Shown here: positions 7,886-17,189 of the stretch, one piece after another | Layout: each line of letters begins with the position of its first letter | Numbering within the stretch: the stretch's first letter is position 1 | Translations under genes and position numbers: made by a program | NCBI RefSeq assembly: GCF_001648155.1 | Contig: NZ_CP015199.1 | Span: 3,667,001 to 3,731,000, forward strand | DNA from: Chryseobacterium glaciei | GTDB taxonomy: Bacteria; Bacteroidota; Bacteroidia; Flavobacteriales; Weeksellaceae | Direction: 5' to 3' | Length of the DNA: 64,000 nt | The notes under the pieces: generated by a model | What the model saw: only the letters and a program-made list of their open reading frames with translations | Told to the model about the DNA's origin: nothing | Databases searched by the model: none

Positions 7886-8604
7886 TGAGAGGAGCAATTC
7901 AAAAACTAACGATAGGGACTTATAAAGACTCTGATTATGAAAGACGAATTAAGGTGGGTGCTTTTAAAGCTTTTATCAATCCTACAGGTTTTTCTATGAC
8001 GTATAAAACGAAGTATAATTCAGATCAGGCAGATGGTAATTCTAAGCCCAATTTAGGATATACTTCATCGGCGGCACCTGATTTACAATTAGAGTTTTTA
8101 TTTGATGGGACAGGAGTAACGGAAGCGAATTCCGGTATTAAACTTATCAATAAAATTAAAGGAAAATCGTTTGCTAAAACAGCTGTAACAAAACAGATTA
8201 ATGATTTTTATAAGGCTACTGGTGAGCTTGAAGGATCCATTCATAAACCCTATAATGTTATTCTTAATTGGGGTAGTTTCGAGTTTAAAGGAGTGCTTTC
8301 GGAACTAACTATAGAATATAAATTATTTGATAACGAAGGGCAACCTTTAAGAGCTATAGGAAAGGCAACATTCAGCGAATCAACAAGTCCGAAACTTGCT
8401 GGTAAAATTGAAGATAAGCAATCTCCGGATCTTACTCACAAAAGAACAGTGCAAGATGGAGATACATTGCCCTTAATGACTGAAAGAATTTACGGAGATT
8501 CCAAATACTATCTTGAAGTAGCTAAAGTAAATAAACTTGTTAATTTCAGACAATTAATACCTGGGCAGGATCTATACTTTCCGCCATTAGAAAAAGTATC
8601 ATAA
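7885..8604 (+). CDS. eCIS baseplate hub protein with LysM domain (Afp7/Pvc7)
   Basis: This 239-residue protein has an N-terminal contractile-injection tube-related domain (about residues 15-165; for example AFINPTGFSMTYKTKYN and a late LTIEYKLFD strand). A C-terminal LysM-like domain covers about 185-237 (VQDGDTLPLMTERIYGD ... NFRQLIPGQDLYFPP). Afp7/Pvc7 and T4 gp53/54-type proteins of this build join the tube base to the spike. The start codon overlaps the stop of the DUF5908 gene, and the VgrG-like gene begins one base after its stop. Confidence 0.9.
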   Translation: MRGAIQKLTIGTYKDSDYERRIKVGAFKAFINPTGFSMTYKTKYNSDQADGNSKPNLGYTSSAAPDLQLEFLFDGTGVTEANSGIKLINKIKGKSFAKTAVTKQINDFYKATGELEGSIHKPYNVILNWGSFEFKGVLSELTIEYKLFDNEGQPLRAIGKATFSESTSPKLAGKIEDKQSPDLTHKRTVQDGDTLPLMTERIYGDSKYYLEVAKVNKLVNFRQLIPGQDLYFPPLEKVS

Positions 8605-8605
8605 T

Positions 8606-10351
8606 ATGAATAATAGCGGATACATACAAACAGCAAAAAATCCAGATCTAGTAACCTTTAAGATTATGTCAGGAGGTACAGAATTGCCTGGTAAGTACGG
8701 TGTGAAAAGCATTGTAGTGGAGAAAGAAGTCAACAGAATTCCTTATGCCCGCATCGTTATTTTAGACGGAAGTGTGCCGGAACAGGATTTCAAATTAAGT
8801 AATGAAGATCTATTAATTCCTGGGAAAGAAATTGAAATTACTGCCGGATATCACTCTGAAGAAGAGACCATTTTTAAAGGAATTGTTGTAAAACACAATA
8901 TAAAAATCAGAAACGGTTCTTCTTACCTCATCGTAGAATGCAGAGATAAAGCTGTAAAAATGACTTTAGGAAGAAAAAGTAAATATTTCTACGAAAGTAC
9001 AGACAGCGATGTCATGGAAGAACTTATTGGTAATAACGGACTTACTGCCGATGTGGAAGCTACTTCAAATTCTCATAAAGAATTGGTTCAGTATCAGGCT
9101 TCTGATTGGGATTTTATGTTGACCAGAGCACAGGCCAACGGTAAATTGTGTTTTGTTGAAGATGGAACTATCAAAATAGCTAAACCTGATTTTAGTGGTG
9201 AAACCTTAGAAACAGTGGTTTACGGATCATCTGTACATGAATTTGACGGTGAAATTGACGCGAGAGATCAATTCAACAAAATTACAGCCAAAACTTGGAG
9301 CTATACCGATCAGGAATTAACGGAAGTTGAAGCTCAGGATCCGGCAATTAATCTCAATGGAAATCTTTCTTCCGGTGATCTAGCAAAAGTTTTTGGAATT
9401 GAAGATCTACAACTTAAACACGGCGGAAATCTTACGCAAGGCGAGCTACAGGAATGGGGCGATGCTAAAGCAACTTTTCAACAGTTAGCAAAAACAAGAG
9501 GAAGAGTAAAATTCCAGGGAATTCCATCGGTGAAACCGGGAGTTTCATTAACGCTTCAAGGTGTAGGAAACAGATTCAACGGAAAGATTTACGTTACAGG
9601 TGTTCGTCACGAAATAGCCGAAGGAAATTGGTTAGTAGACGCTCAATTTGGACTTTCTCCAACATGGTTTTCAGAAACTTATGATGTCAGCGAAATGCCA
9701 GGTTCAGGAATTATGCCTGCAATTAGCGGATTACATATCGGTGTCGTATCACAATTGGAATCTGATCCGGATGGTGAAGATAGAATTTTAGTGCAAATCC
9801 CAATTATTAATAATGAAGAGGAGGGAATTTGGGCAAGAATTGCCACTCTTGATGCGGGAGAAAACAGAGGATCATTTTTCAGACCGGAAATTGGTGATGA
9901 GGTCATCATCGGATTCATTAATGACGATCCTAATGATGCAGTTGTCCTTGGAATGCTGAATAGCAGCGCAAAACCTGCTCCAATTGTAGCTTCTGATGAT
10001 AATCACGAAAAAGGATTTGTAACCCGAAGCGAAATGAAAATGATTTTTAATGACGACAAGATTTCATACACGCTTGAAACTCCAAAAGGCAAAAAATTAA
10101 TTGTAGATGAAGATGCAGACATCATTAAAATTGAAGATGAACATTCTAATATTCTTACGCTTAATAAAGACGGGATTAGTATAGAAAGTGGGAAAGACAT
10201 CAAGATCAAAGCAAAAGGTGACATTACGATGGAAGGAACCAATATCAATGTAAAAGCATCTGCACAATTCAAAGCTGAAGGAAGTTCTGGCTCAGAGCTT
10301 AAATCAGGAGCAGTAACAGTCGTAAAAGGATCTCAAGTTAAAATTAATTAA
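8606..10351 (+). CDS. eCIS spike protein, VgrG-like (Afp8/Pvc8)
   Basis: This 581-residue fusion corresponds to T4 gp27 plus gp5 without the lysozyme. Residues about 1-360 form the gp27/gpD-like hub (ending NWLVDAQFGLSPTWF). Residues about 375-465 are the OB-fold (LHIGVVSQLESDPDGEDRI ... EIGDEVIIGFINDDP). Residues about 470-581 are a repetitive triple-strand beta-helix needle (DADIIKIEDE, GKDIKIKAKGDITMEG). The trimer would form the membrane-piercing spike beneath the tube and carry the PAAR tip encoded next. Confidence 0.95.
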   Translation: MNNSGYIQTAKNPDLVTFKIMSGGTELPGKYGVKSIVVEKEVNRIPYARIVILDGSVPEQDFKLSNEDLLIPGKEIEITAGYHSEEETIFKGIVVKHNIKIRNGSSYLIVECRDKAVKMTLGRKSKYFYESTDSDVMEELIGNNGLTADVEATSNSHKELVQYQASDWDFMLTRAQANGKLCFVEDGTIKIAKPDFSGETLETVVYGSSVHEFDGEIDARDQFNKITAKTWSYTDQELTEVEAQDPAINLNGNLSSGDLAKVFGIEDLQLKHGGNLTQGELQEWGDAKATFQQLAKTRGRVKFQGIPSVKPGVSLTLQGVGNRFNGKIYVTGVRHEIAEGNWLVDAQFGLSPTWFSETYDVSEMPGSGIMPAISGLHIGVVSQLESDPDGEDRILVQIPIINNEEEGIWARIATLDAGENRGSFFRPEIGDEVIIGFINDDPNDAVVLGMLNSSAKPAPIVASDDNHEKGFVTRSEMKMIFNDDKISYTLETPKGKKLIVDEDADIIKIEDEHSNILTLNKDGISIESGKDIKIKAKGDITMEGTNINVKASAQFKAEGSSGSELKSGAVTVVKGSQVKIN

Positions 10352-10353
10352 TC

Positions 10354-10644
10354 ATGAAACCAGCAGCAAGAATTACAGACATGCATACTTGTCCTATGGT
10401 CACGGGAACTGTTCCACATGTAGGCGGCCCAATAATTCCGGCAGGAGAACCTACAGTACTTATTGGAGGAATGCCTGCAGCAAGAGTGGGAGACAAAGCA
10501 GTATGCACAGGTCCATTAGACACCATTGCATCAGGATCTTCAAGTGTTTTGATAGGCGGAAAACAAGCCGCAAGAATGGGAGATTCTACAGCGCATGGAG
10601 GGGTAATCACCGCAGGTGAAGCTACTGTTTTAATAGGCGGATGA
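10354..10644 (+). CDS. PAAR-domain spike tip protein (Afp10/Pvc10-like)
   Basis: This 96-residue protein consists entirely of PAAR-type repeats: PAARITDMHTC at the start, then GGPIIPAGEPTVLIGGMPAARVGD, then IGGKQAARMGDSTAHGGVI. His11, Cys13, Cys51 and the later His are candidates for zinc coordination. It sharpens the VgrG-like spike and may carry effectors in related systems, but no effector extension is present here. The gene begins 2 bp after the spike gene. Confidence 0.95.
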   Translation: MKPAARITDMHTCPMVTGTVPHVGGPIIPAGEPTVLIGGMPAARVGDKAVCTGPLDTIASGSSSVLIGGKQAARMGDSTAHGGVITAGEATVLIGG

Positions 10645-10790
10645 TATTTAAGGATAGGTTATGAGCCACCATTTAAATATGATCTAACTAAAACTAAAAA
10701 TGTAAAACATCCATAACAAAACGGTTAGAACAACCAAAACTCTATGTTACAGATGCAAGATGTTACAATTAAATATAATACAAATAACGT

Positions 10791-11201
10791 ATGAAAATAA
10801 ATACAGATTTTTTAGGAATAGGCTGGAGTTTTCCGCCTGAGTTTAATGAGACTGAAGGAAAACTGTCAATGACCACCGATGTAGAAGACATCAATAATAG
10901 TCTTATTATTTTGTTGTCAACACGCCCGGGTGAACGTGTAATGTTCCCTGACTACGGATGCGATCTGCAGGAAATGCTCTTCAAACCTCTAGACTTAACG
11001 CTTATCACTCAAATGAAAGGAATCGTTGAGCGTGCTATTCTATATCATGAACCTAGAATAAACATTTTAAGTATTGAAATTGATACTCAGGAAGAACTTG
11101 AAGGAGAAGTTTTGATAGAAATTGACTACGAAGTAAGAAATACTAATACAAGAAGCAATATTGTTTTTCCTTTCTATAAAGGAGAAGCTACTGAAATATA
11201 A
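10791..11201 (+). CDS. eCIS baseplate wedge protein, gp25/GPW family (Afp9/Pvc9)
   Basis: This 136-residue protein has the gp25 core TRPGERVMFPDYGCDLQEMLF at about residues 44-64. This segment contains the loop that starts sheath assembly. The rest, including an alternating beta C-terminus (VLIEIDYEVRN), fits the GPW/gp25 family in length and order. A 146-bp gap without recognised elements precedes it. The order PAAR-then-gp25 differs from the canonical Afp9-Afp10 order. Confidence 0.92.
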   Translation: MKINTDFLGIGWSFPPEFNETEGKLSMTTDVEDINNSLIILLSTRPGERVMFPDYGCDLQEMLFKPLDLTLITQMKGIVERAILYHEPRINILSIEIDTQEELEGEVLIEIDYEVRNTNTRSNIVFPFYKGEATEI

Positions 11202-11289
11202 TGAATTACGGGATGTCTGTAGCCATTTTGAATACTACCAAACATTACATAAGTATTGCATCTGACCATAGAAAGATAAATATAAACAA

Positions 11290-14200
11290 ATGAAAAAAAC
11301 AGATACATTTTCACATTATCGTGAAGGAAAATCACAAATGCAGCGCTTTTTAGCAGAATTAGATCCTAGCAATCTTGAATTACACGATTTCGATCTGTTT
11401 GATTGGCTATTATTCGCAAATAATTTTGCTAAGCGTGTAAACTACTTTGACAAAGATGATAATACAACACCACAAGGAAACTGGGGAAACTTCTTCTTGG
11501 GTGATGATACTGGTGATGCTGTTCCAAGAAGAGAAAGCGTTGAGTATAAAAGTATGAAAAAACAGGTTACAGATCTTATGTCCCAGTTTGAACAAGACAG
11601 CAATTTGACCCCACACCTGACATTATTTGTTTGCTTTTTAAAATTATTAGATTTCTCAAAAAAAGCCTTCAATAATTTAACGAAAAGGCATTTGGACTTC
11701 TATTATAATGAAATTCTCCAAATTGAAAAAAATGATGCCAAATCAGACAAAGCCTATGTGATTTTTGAATTGGCAAAAAAAGCAATTCAGGAGAAAATCC
11801 CTAGCGGTACATTGCTGGATGGTGATAAAGACGCAAATGGAAAAAAACGAATTTACAAAACAGGTGATGAGCTTATTGCCAATCAGGCAAAAGTAGTTGA
11901 AATCAAAAGTTTTTTAAACGATGTCGAAAAAAGAGAGCTGAAAATGGCTCCGGCAGCAAATACTGCAGACGGCATTGGTGATAAATTACCGGATGACAGC
12001 AACTATTGGTGGCCATTTGGATATAATTCTGATGAAACAGTTTCGAATAAATCTATTTACAAAGAACTTCCAAAAGCTAAACTAGGTTTTTCGGTGGCGT
12101 CATCATTATTTGATTTAAAAGAAGGTGAGCGAACAGTTACTCTTAGAATAGATTTTAATAAAAATTCGACTCAAAGATTACAGAATCTTTCAAAAACTGA
12201 TATTGAAAATAATATCAAAGTGCTTTGTAGTGGTGAAAAAGAATGGTTATCGGGCATCGTTTTAAAATGTATTAGAAACGAAGAGCAAACATTAGAACTT
12301 TCTTTCACATTATCCAAAGATTTCCCGGCAGTCGTAAAATACGACAAGGAAGTATTGTTAGAAACATTTCAAACGGATTTTCCTGTTGTAAGGTTTATGA
12401 TCGAAGGTGAAAAATACTACGATATTTATGAAGCTCTTTCAGAAAAATTAATAAAAAATATAGAAGTAGCAGTTGATGTAAAAGGAGTAAAATCGGTTCA
12501 GATAGAGAATGACAGTAGTACATTAAATTCAGAAAAACCTTATTATCCATTTACTGCTCAACCTATTAAAGGATCTAATTTTTATATCAAATGTCCTGAA
12601 ATGTTTTCCAAAAAATGGCTAAATGCAGACATTACCATCAATTGGAAAAATACTCCGGAATCTATAAAAGATTTATACAATGGATATATCATTAAGCCTA
12701 ATCAAAACATCAGTTTAAAAGATTTTGAAGGGTTAAAAACCTCATCAATTGTAGATTCTGATGCTTATTTTACAGCAGATACCGCATTGTTGGAAAAAGA
12801 AATCTGGCATGCTAAAGCGAATGATATTGATGTATTTAAAAAAGTAGATGGTGGGTATAAAACCCAATTTTCAATCAATAATACAAGTAATGAATCAGGC
12901 ACAAGTGAGTCTATCCGGTTGACATTCAACCAATCATCATTACAGGATGTTTATCCTAAGCTGTATACACTGGCATTATCAAGTGATCCGAAAGTAGGAA
13001 AACTTATTCCGAACGAACCTTATATTCCTTTTGCTGAAGATATCGAACTGAATTACAGCGCCAAGGAAAATGCATACTCATATTTAAGTAAAGATGCTGA
13101 TGGGGAAGCTTCAAAAAGTAAAGGAGTACAATTGTATCATGAAGATGCATTCGGACAATACGAAAAAGAAGTTGAAATTAAGAGTATTGTACCTGTACAC
13201 CAAAATGGTGGTGAATTATACATCGGTTTGGAGGCGCTGCCACAAACGACAGTTTCACTATTAATCCAAATGCTGGAAGGAAGTGAAAATCCTTTGGTTG
13301 ATACTTTCGAAGAAAAAGAGTTTATAGAATGGAATATTCTTTCAAATAATACTTGGATTGATTTGTCGGATTATATGTTGAAAAATGAAACCAGAAGATT
13401 TTTGGAATCAGGTATTGTAAAGTTCAACATTCCTAAAGATATCAACACCAACCATACAAGATTTACTAACGGATTGGTTTGGATCAGAGCGAAATCAAAA
13501 AGAAGTTATGATGCGGTTTGTAAAGTTCAGGGAATTTATACTCAGGCTGTTTTAGCAACATTCCAGAATCAGGATAACGATTTATCTCACTTAAATAACG
13601 GATTAGAAGCAAACACCATTAATAAGCTTATCACCAGAGTTCCTCAGGTAAAATCGGTTAGCCAGCCTTACAACTCGTTCGATGGTAAATATAAAGAAAC
13701 AGATACAGAGTTTTACAGACGCGTAAGTGAGCGATTAAGACATAAAAATAGAGCCATTACGCAATGGGATTACGAACATTTGGTATTACAGGAATTCTCG
13801 GAAGTTTTCAAGGTAAAATGTTTAAATCATACTTCTGAAAAATCCTATATGGCTCCAGGCCATGTAACCCTTATGGTGGTACCGAATATTAAAAATAAAA
13901 ATGCTTTTGACGTCTATCAACCTAGAGTAAGTAGAGCAAGTCTGAATAAAATTCAAAATTATGTGAATGAATTAAATACGATGCATGTTAACGCTCAAGT
14001 AATTAATCCAAATTATAAAGAAGCAAAAGTAGATACAAAGGTAAAATTCTTTGAACAGTATGATGAAACATTTTATACAAGACAACTAGACGAAGATATT
14101 AAAAAATATATATCGCCTTGGGCTTTTACAGATTCTAAAGATATTGATTTTAACGTGAAACTAAATGTAAATCAAATGATTAACTACTTAGAGCAACTGT

Positions 14201-14343
14201 ATTATGTAGATTACATTGATGAAATAAAAATATTGGTGAATAATGTTTTACAAACACAATCATTAATCGAAGTAGATCCAAAATCAATTTTGGTATCTGC
14301 CAAACAACACAATGTTACTATTGCAGATCAAGTATGTATTTAA
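11290..14343 (+). CDS. large baseplate wedge protein, gp6/J-like (Afp11/Pvc11)
   Basis: This 1017-residue protein lies immediately after gp25, where Afp11/Pvc11 (baseplate J/T4 gp6-like) is encoded. The C-terminal third (about residues 795-1017) is the conserved part: an EFYRRVSERLRHKNRAIT helix, the ITQWDYEHLVL segment, and a terminal domain with GHVTLMVVP and paired strand-helix units. The long N-terminal region is acidic and mixed helix/strand without a recognised domain. It would form the ring of wedges around the hub that holds sheath and fibres. Confidence 0.85.
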   Translation: MKKTDTFSHYREGKSQMQRFLAELDPSNLELHDFDLFDWLLFANNFAKRVNYFDKDDNTTPQGNWGNFFLGDDTGDAVPRRESVEYKSMKKQVTDLMSQFEQDSNLTPHLTLFVCFLKLLDFSKKAFNNLTKRHLDFYYNEILQIEKNDAKSDKAYVIFELAKKAIQEKIPSGTLLDGDKDANGKKRIYKTGDELIANQAKVVEIKSFLNDVEKRELKMAPAANTADGIGDKLPDDSNYWWPFGYNSDETVSNKSIYKELPKAKLGFSVASSLFDLKEGERTVTLRIDFNKNSTQRLQNLSKTDIENNIKVLCSGEKEWLSGIVLKCIRNEEQTLELSFTLSKDFPAVVKYDKEVLLETFQTDFPVVRFMIEGEKYYDIYEALSEKLIKNIEVAVDVKGVKSVQIENDSSTLNSEKPYYPFTAQPIKGSNFYIKCPEMFSKKWLNADITINWKNTPESIKDLYNGYIIKPNQNISLKDFEGLKTSSIVDSDAYFTADTALLEKEIWHAKANDIDVFKKVDGGYKTQFSINNTSNESGTSESIRLTFNQSSLQDVYPKLYTLALSSDPKVGKLIPNEPYIPFAEDIELNYSAKENAYSYLSKDADGEASKSKGVQLYHEDAFGQYEKEVEIKSIVPVHQNGGELYIGLEALPQTTVSLLIQMLEGSENPLVDTFEEKEFIEWNILSNNTWIDLSDYMLKNETRRFLESGIVKFNIPKDINTNHTRFTNGLVWIRAKSKRSYDAVCKVQGIYTQAVLATFQNQDNDLSHLNNGLEANTINKLITRVPQVKSVSQPYNSFDGKYKETDTEFYRRVSERLRHKNRAITQWDYEHLVLQEFSEVFKVKCLNHTSEKSYMAPGHVTLMVVPNIKNKNAFDVYQPRVSRASLNKIQNYVNELNTMHVNAQVINPNYKEAKVDTKVKFFEQYDETFYTRQLDEDIKKYISPWAFTDSKDIDFNVKLNVNQMINYLEQLYYVDYIDEIKILVNNVLQTQSLIEVDPKSILVSAKQHNVTIADQVCI

Positions 14344-14368
14344 TAACAAATAAGAAGAAAATATAATT

Positions 14369-17176
14369 ATGTCAGAAAATAAGCATATTAGTATATCAAA
14401 AAATATAGAAACGGAGGATCAAACCGATTTTCATTTTCTACGCAGAACAGGTGTTGAGTACATAGAAAAGTTAGGAGGAAAACTCTGGACAGATTACAAC
14501 TCTCATGATCCCGGTATTACCACTTTGGAAGTTTTAAGTTATGCCATCACAGATCTTGGTATGAGAATGAACTTAAACATGGAAGATATCTTGGCATCTG
14601 AAGACGAAAAGAAAGATATTCATACACAGTTTCTAAAGGCTACAGAAATTCTACCTTCAAGACCTTTGAACGAGGTTGACTACAGAAAGTTGTTTATAGA
14701 TATCAACTTTAAGTCAGGTCATCAAAGACCAATCCGTAATTGTTGGTTGGTTCCTAAAACCGAAAAGTTATATGTTGACTGTAAAACCGGAAAATTAGAC
14801 TTTAAACCTATTGGAGATAAGGTAAAAGATTTTGATGTAAAAGGAATGTATGATCTCTATGTAGATTATGCTGAAGATATTGATGTTGAGGATATTAATG
14901 GAAGAAAATGCGAGAAATCTAATGTCAATCTTAAAATATTAGACCGCTACCATACCAACAGAAGCCTTTGTGAAGATTTGGCTGAAATTAAAGAAGTCGA
15001 AACCCAAAAAGTGGCAGTGTGTGCCCGTATCGGACTTGTAAACAAAGCTGATGAAGAGCTTGTACACGCTAAAGTAACAAGAGCGATTAATAATTATTTG
15101 GCTCCGGAGGTTCATTTTTATTCACTAAAACAACTGCTTGATAAAGGTCAAACTACAGATGAAATTTTTGAAGGACCACTTTTAGATAATGGTTTTATTG
15201 ATACTGAAGAACTTAAAAACAGCCAATTAAGAAGAGAGGTTCGTGTTTCGGATATCATCAGTGAACTTATGAAAATTGATGGTGTTAAAGAAATTCATGA
15301 AATTTCTATTACAGGTTGTGATAATGTCATCAAGCAAACAAACGACTGGTTGATCTGTATTGAAAAAGGTAAAAAACCTGAGCTATGCGAATTAAGTTCG
15401 TTCAGCTACAGTAAAGGTTCTCTTCCGTTAAATATCAATGATGCAAAAGTTCAGGAGTATTTAAAAACTCTTAAAAGAGAAGAAGAAGTATTGAGAGAAG
15501 ATGCCAGACAAAATAAAGAATTGGTTTTACCACAAGGAACCTCATATGATATCGCAAACTATGCGACTATTTTAAATGAATTTCCGGATACTTATGGAGT
15601 CGGAATATCAGGAATTATAGGAAATCAAAACCCGGAGAGAGAAGCTTTAGCTAAACAATTAAAAGGTTATTTATTGTTTTTTGATCAAATCCTTGCAAGC
15701 TACTTTAAGCATCTTGAAAAAGTAAAAGAAGTTTTAAGTGTAAATGGGGATTTAAAGAGAACTTATTTTACACAAGCTCTTAAAAATATTAAAGGTTTTG
15801 ATGAATTGGTTTCTAATTATGATGCCGAAAGTGATGATAAACTTACAGATTCATTGTACGAAGAGCTGGACAATAGTGTAGAACGTCGAAATGAAGTGTT
15901 AGATCATTTGATTTCTCGTTTTGCTGAAACATTTAGCGACTATACGTTCTTAATGAAATCATTGTACGGAAAATCTGCTGATGAAATTGTCTTAAGCAAC
16001 AAAGAAAACTTCTTAAACGAGTATCAATCATTAAGTAAAGACCGAGGATTGGGCTACGATTATACATTAATTGGAGATTCAGATAATTGGAATACAGATA
16101 ATATTTCCGGTGCACAGAAAAGAATTGCCCGTTTGTTGGGAATTAAAAATTATTCTCAGAGAAATTTATCTCAATCGCCAGTCTCAATCATTAAAACTGA
16201 AAACGGTGATGGTAAATATAGCTACACCTGGAAAATAAAAGATGCAACCAGCAGCAATATTGTTTTATCGTCTGTAAATACATACGAAATTGAATACGCT
16301 GCAACCAAAAATTTGAATGAAGCGATTTATCAAACCATTCAAATAGATCAGGAAGATCTTGAAAATGCATTAGAAACATTAGAAGAAGGTCAAGATTCTT
16401 ATGATTTAATTGGAAATATACAAATTCGTTTTTCTGGAGGAGGTAATTATTATTTTGATATTGTAGATGATACAGATAAGAAAAATGTAATGGCTACTCA
16501 TAAAAAGACCAATCCTTATCCGGATTTAAACACATTGAAAATCGGAATTAGGGAGACGGTGAAGTATTTTAAATATGATTTTACAGAAGAGGGTATTTTC
16601 CTTATTGAGCATTTGTTATTAAAACCAACAGCTAAAGATTATAAACTCATGGGTGGTATCGGCTGTATGGAGATTGGAGCAACTTTTAGAATATCATTTG
16701 ACATTGAAGCAGATTATTCTATAACAGACCCGGTAAAGTATTCGGAAGCCCTCATGTCTTCTTGTGAAGAAGATTGCGAAACAGATGTTTTTGATCCTTA
16801 CTCTTACCGTGTAAGCGTTGTTCTTCCTGGCTTTGCTTATCGTTTCCAGGATCCTGATTTCAGACGCTATGCCGAAACAGTTATCAGACAGGAAATTCCG
16901 GCTCATGTTTTAGCAAAAATTTGCTGGGTTGGAGATCGATTGAGCGAAAAACAAACAGCTCAAAACGACTTGTCTGAATTTGAAGTTGCTTTTAAAAAAT
17001 ACCTTTCAGATAAATCGAAAAACAATACAGCTAATTTAGGAAACAGCATTCAGGATTTACTGATCGCTCTTACCAATTTGAACAATATTTATCGACCGGG
17101 AAGACTCTTAGACTGTGCAATAGATGATAATGACGGCCTAGACGGAAAAATAATTTTAGGACAATCAAACATATAA
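14369..17176 (+). CDS. large baseplate protein (Afp12/Pvc12-like)
   Basis: This 935-residue protein occupies the Afp12/Pvc12 position 25 bp after the J-like gene. Visible traits are the N-terminal segment GGKLWTDYNSHDPGITTLEVLSYAITDLGMRM, which is typical of eCIS baseplate proteins, and a central helical region (FFDQILASYFKHLEKVKEVL). A late region has the cysteine cluster SSCEEDCETD and an EIPAHVLAKICWV motif. In PVC-like particles Pvc12 heterodimerises with Pvc11 and serves as a platform for fibres. Confidence 0.82.
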   Translation: MSENKHISISKNIETEDQTDFHFLRRTGVEYIEKLGGKLWTDYNSHDPGITTLEVLSYAITDLGMRMNLNMEDILASEDEKKDIHTQFLKATEILPSRPLNEVDYRKLFIDINFKSGHQRPIRNCWLVPKTEKLYVDCKTGKLDFKPIGDKVKDFDVKGMYDLYVDYAEDIDVEDINGRKCEKSNVNLKILDRYHTNRSLCEDLAEIKEVETQKVAVCARIGLVNKADEELVHAKVTRAINNYLAPEVHFYSLKQLLDKGQTTDEIFEGPLLDNGFIDTEELKNSQLRREVRVSDIISELMKIDGVKEIHEISITGCDNVIKQTNDWLICIEKGKKPELCELSSFSYSKGSLPLNINDAKVQEYLKTLKREEEVLREDARQNKELVLPQGTSYDIANYATILNEFPDTYGVGISGIIGNQNPEREALAKQLKGYLLFFDQILASYFKHLEKVKEVLSVNGDLKRTYFTQALKNIKGFDELVSNYDAESDDKLTDSLYEELDNSVERRNEVLDHLISRFAETFSDYTFLMKSLYGKSADEIVLSNKENFLNEYQSLSKDRGLGYDYTLIGDSDNWNTDNISGAQKRIARLLGIKNYSQRNLSQSPVSIIKTENGDGKYSYTWKIKDATSSNIVLSSVNTYEIEYAATKNLNEAIYQTIQIDQEDLENALETLEEGQDSYDLIGNIQIRFSGGGNYYFDIVDDTDKKNVMATHKKTNPYPDLNTLKIGIRETVKYFKYDFTEEGIFLIEHLLLKPTAKDYKLMGGIGCMEIGATFRISFDIEADYSITDPVKYSEALMSSCEEDCETDVFDPYSYRVSVVLPGFAYRFQDPDFRRYAETVIRQEIPAHVLAKICWVGDRLSEKQTAQNDLSEFEVAFKKYLSDKSKNNTANLGNSIQDLLIALTNLNNIYRPGRLLDCAIDDNDGLDGKIILGQSNI

Positions 17177-17189
17177 AAATTGAAAAACA

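Noticed and set aside
11201..11293. 30-codon frame starting MNYGMSVAIL between gp25 and the J-like gene
   Set aside because: It has start-stop overlaps on both sides, but it is very short and unlike known baseplate proteins; chance is as likely.
575..17176. Prophage or phage tail island
   Set aside because: No capsid, portal, terminase or integrase genes were seen, while DUF4255, DUF5908, three sheath genes and an AAA+ ATPase are the eCIS set.
575..17176. Type VI secretion system
   Set aside because: There is no TssJ/L/M membrane complex and no TssB/C two-part sheath; the sheath proteins are single-chain gp18-like.
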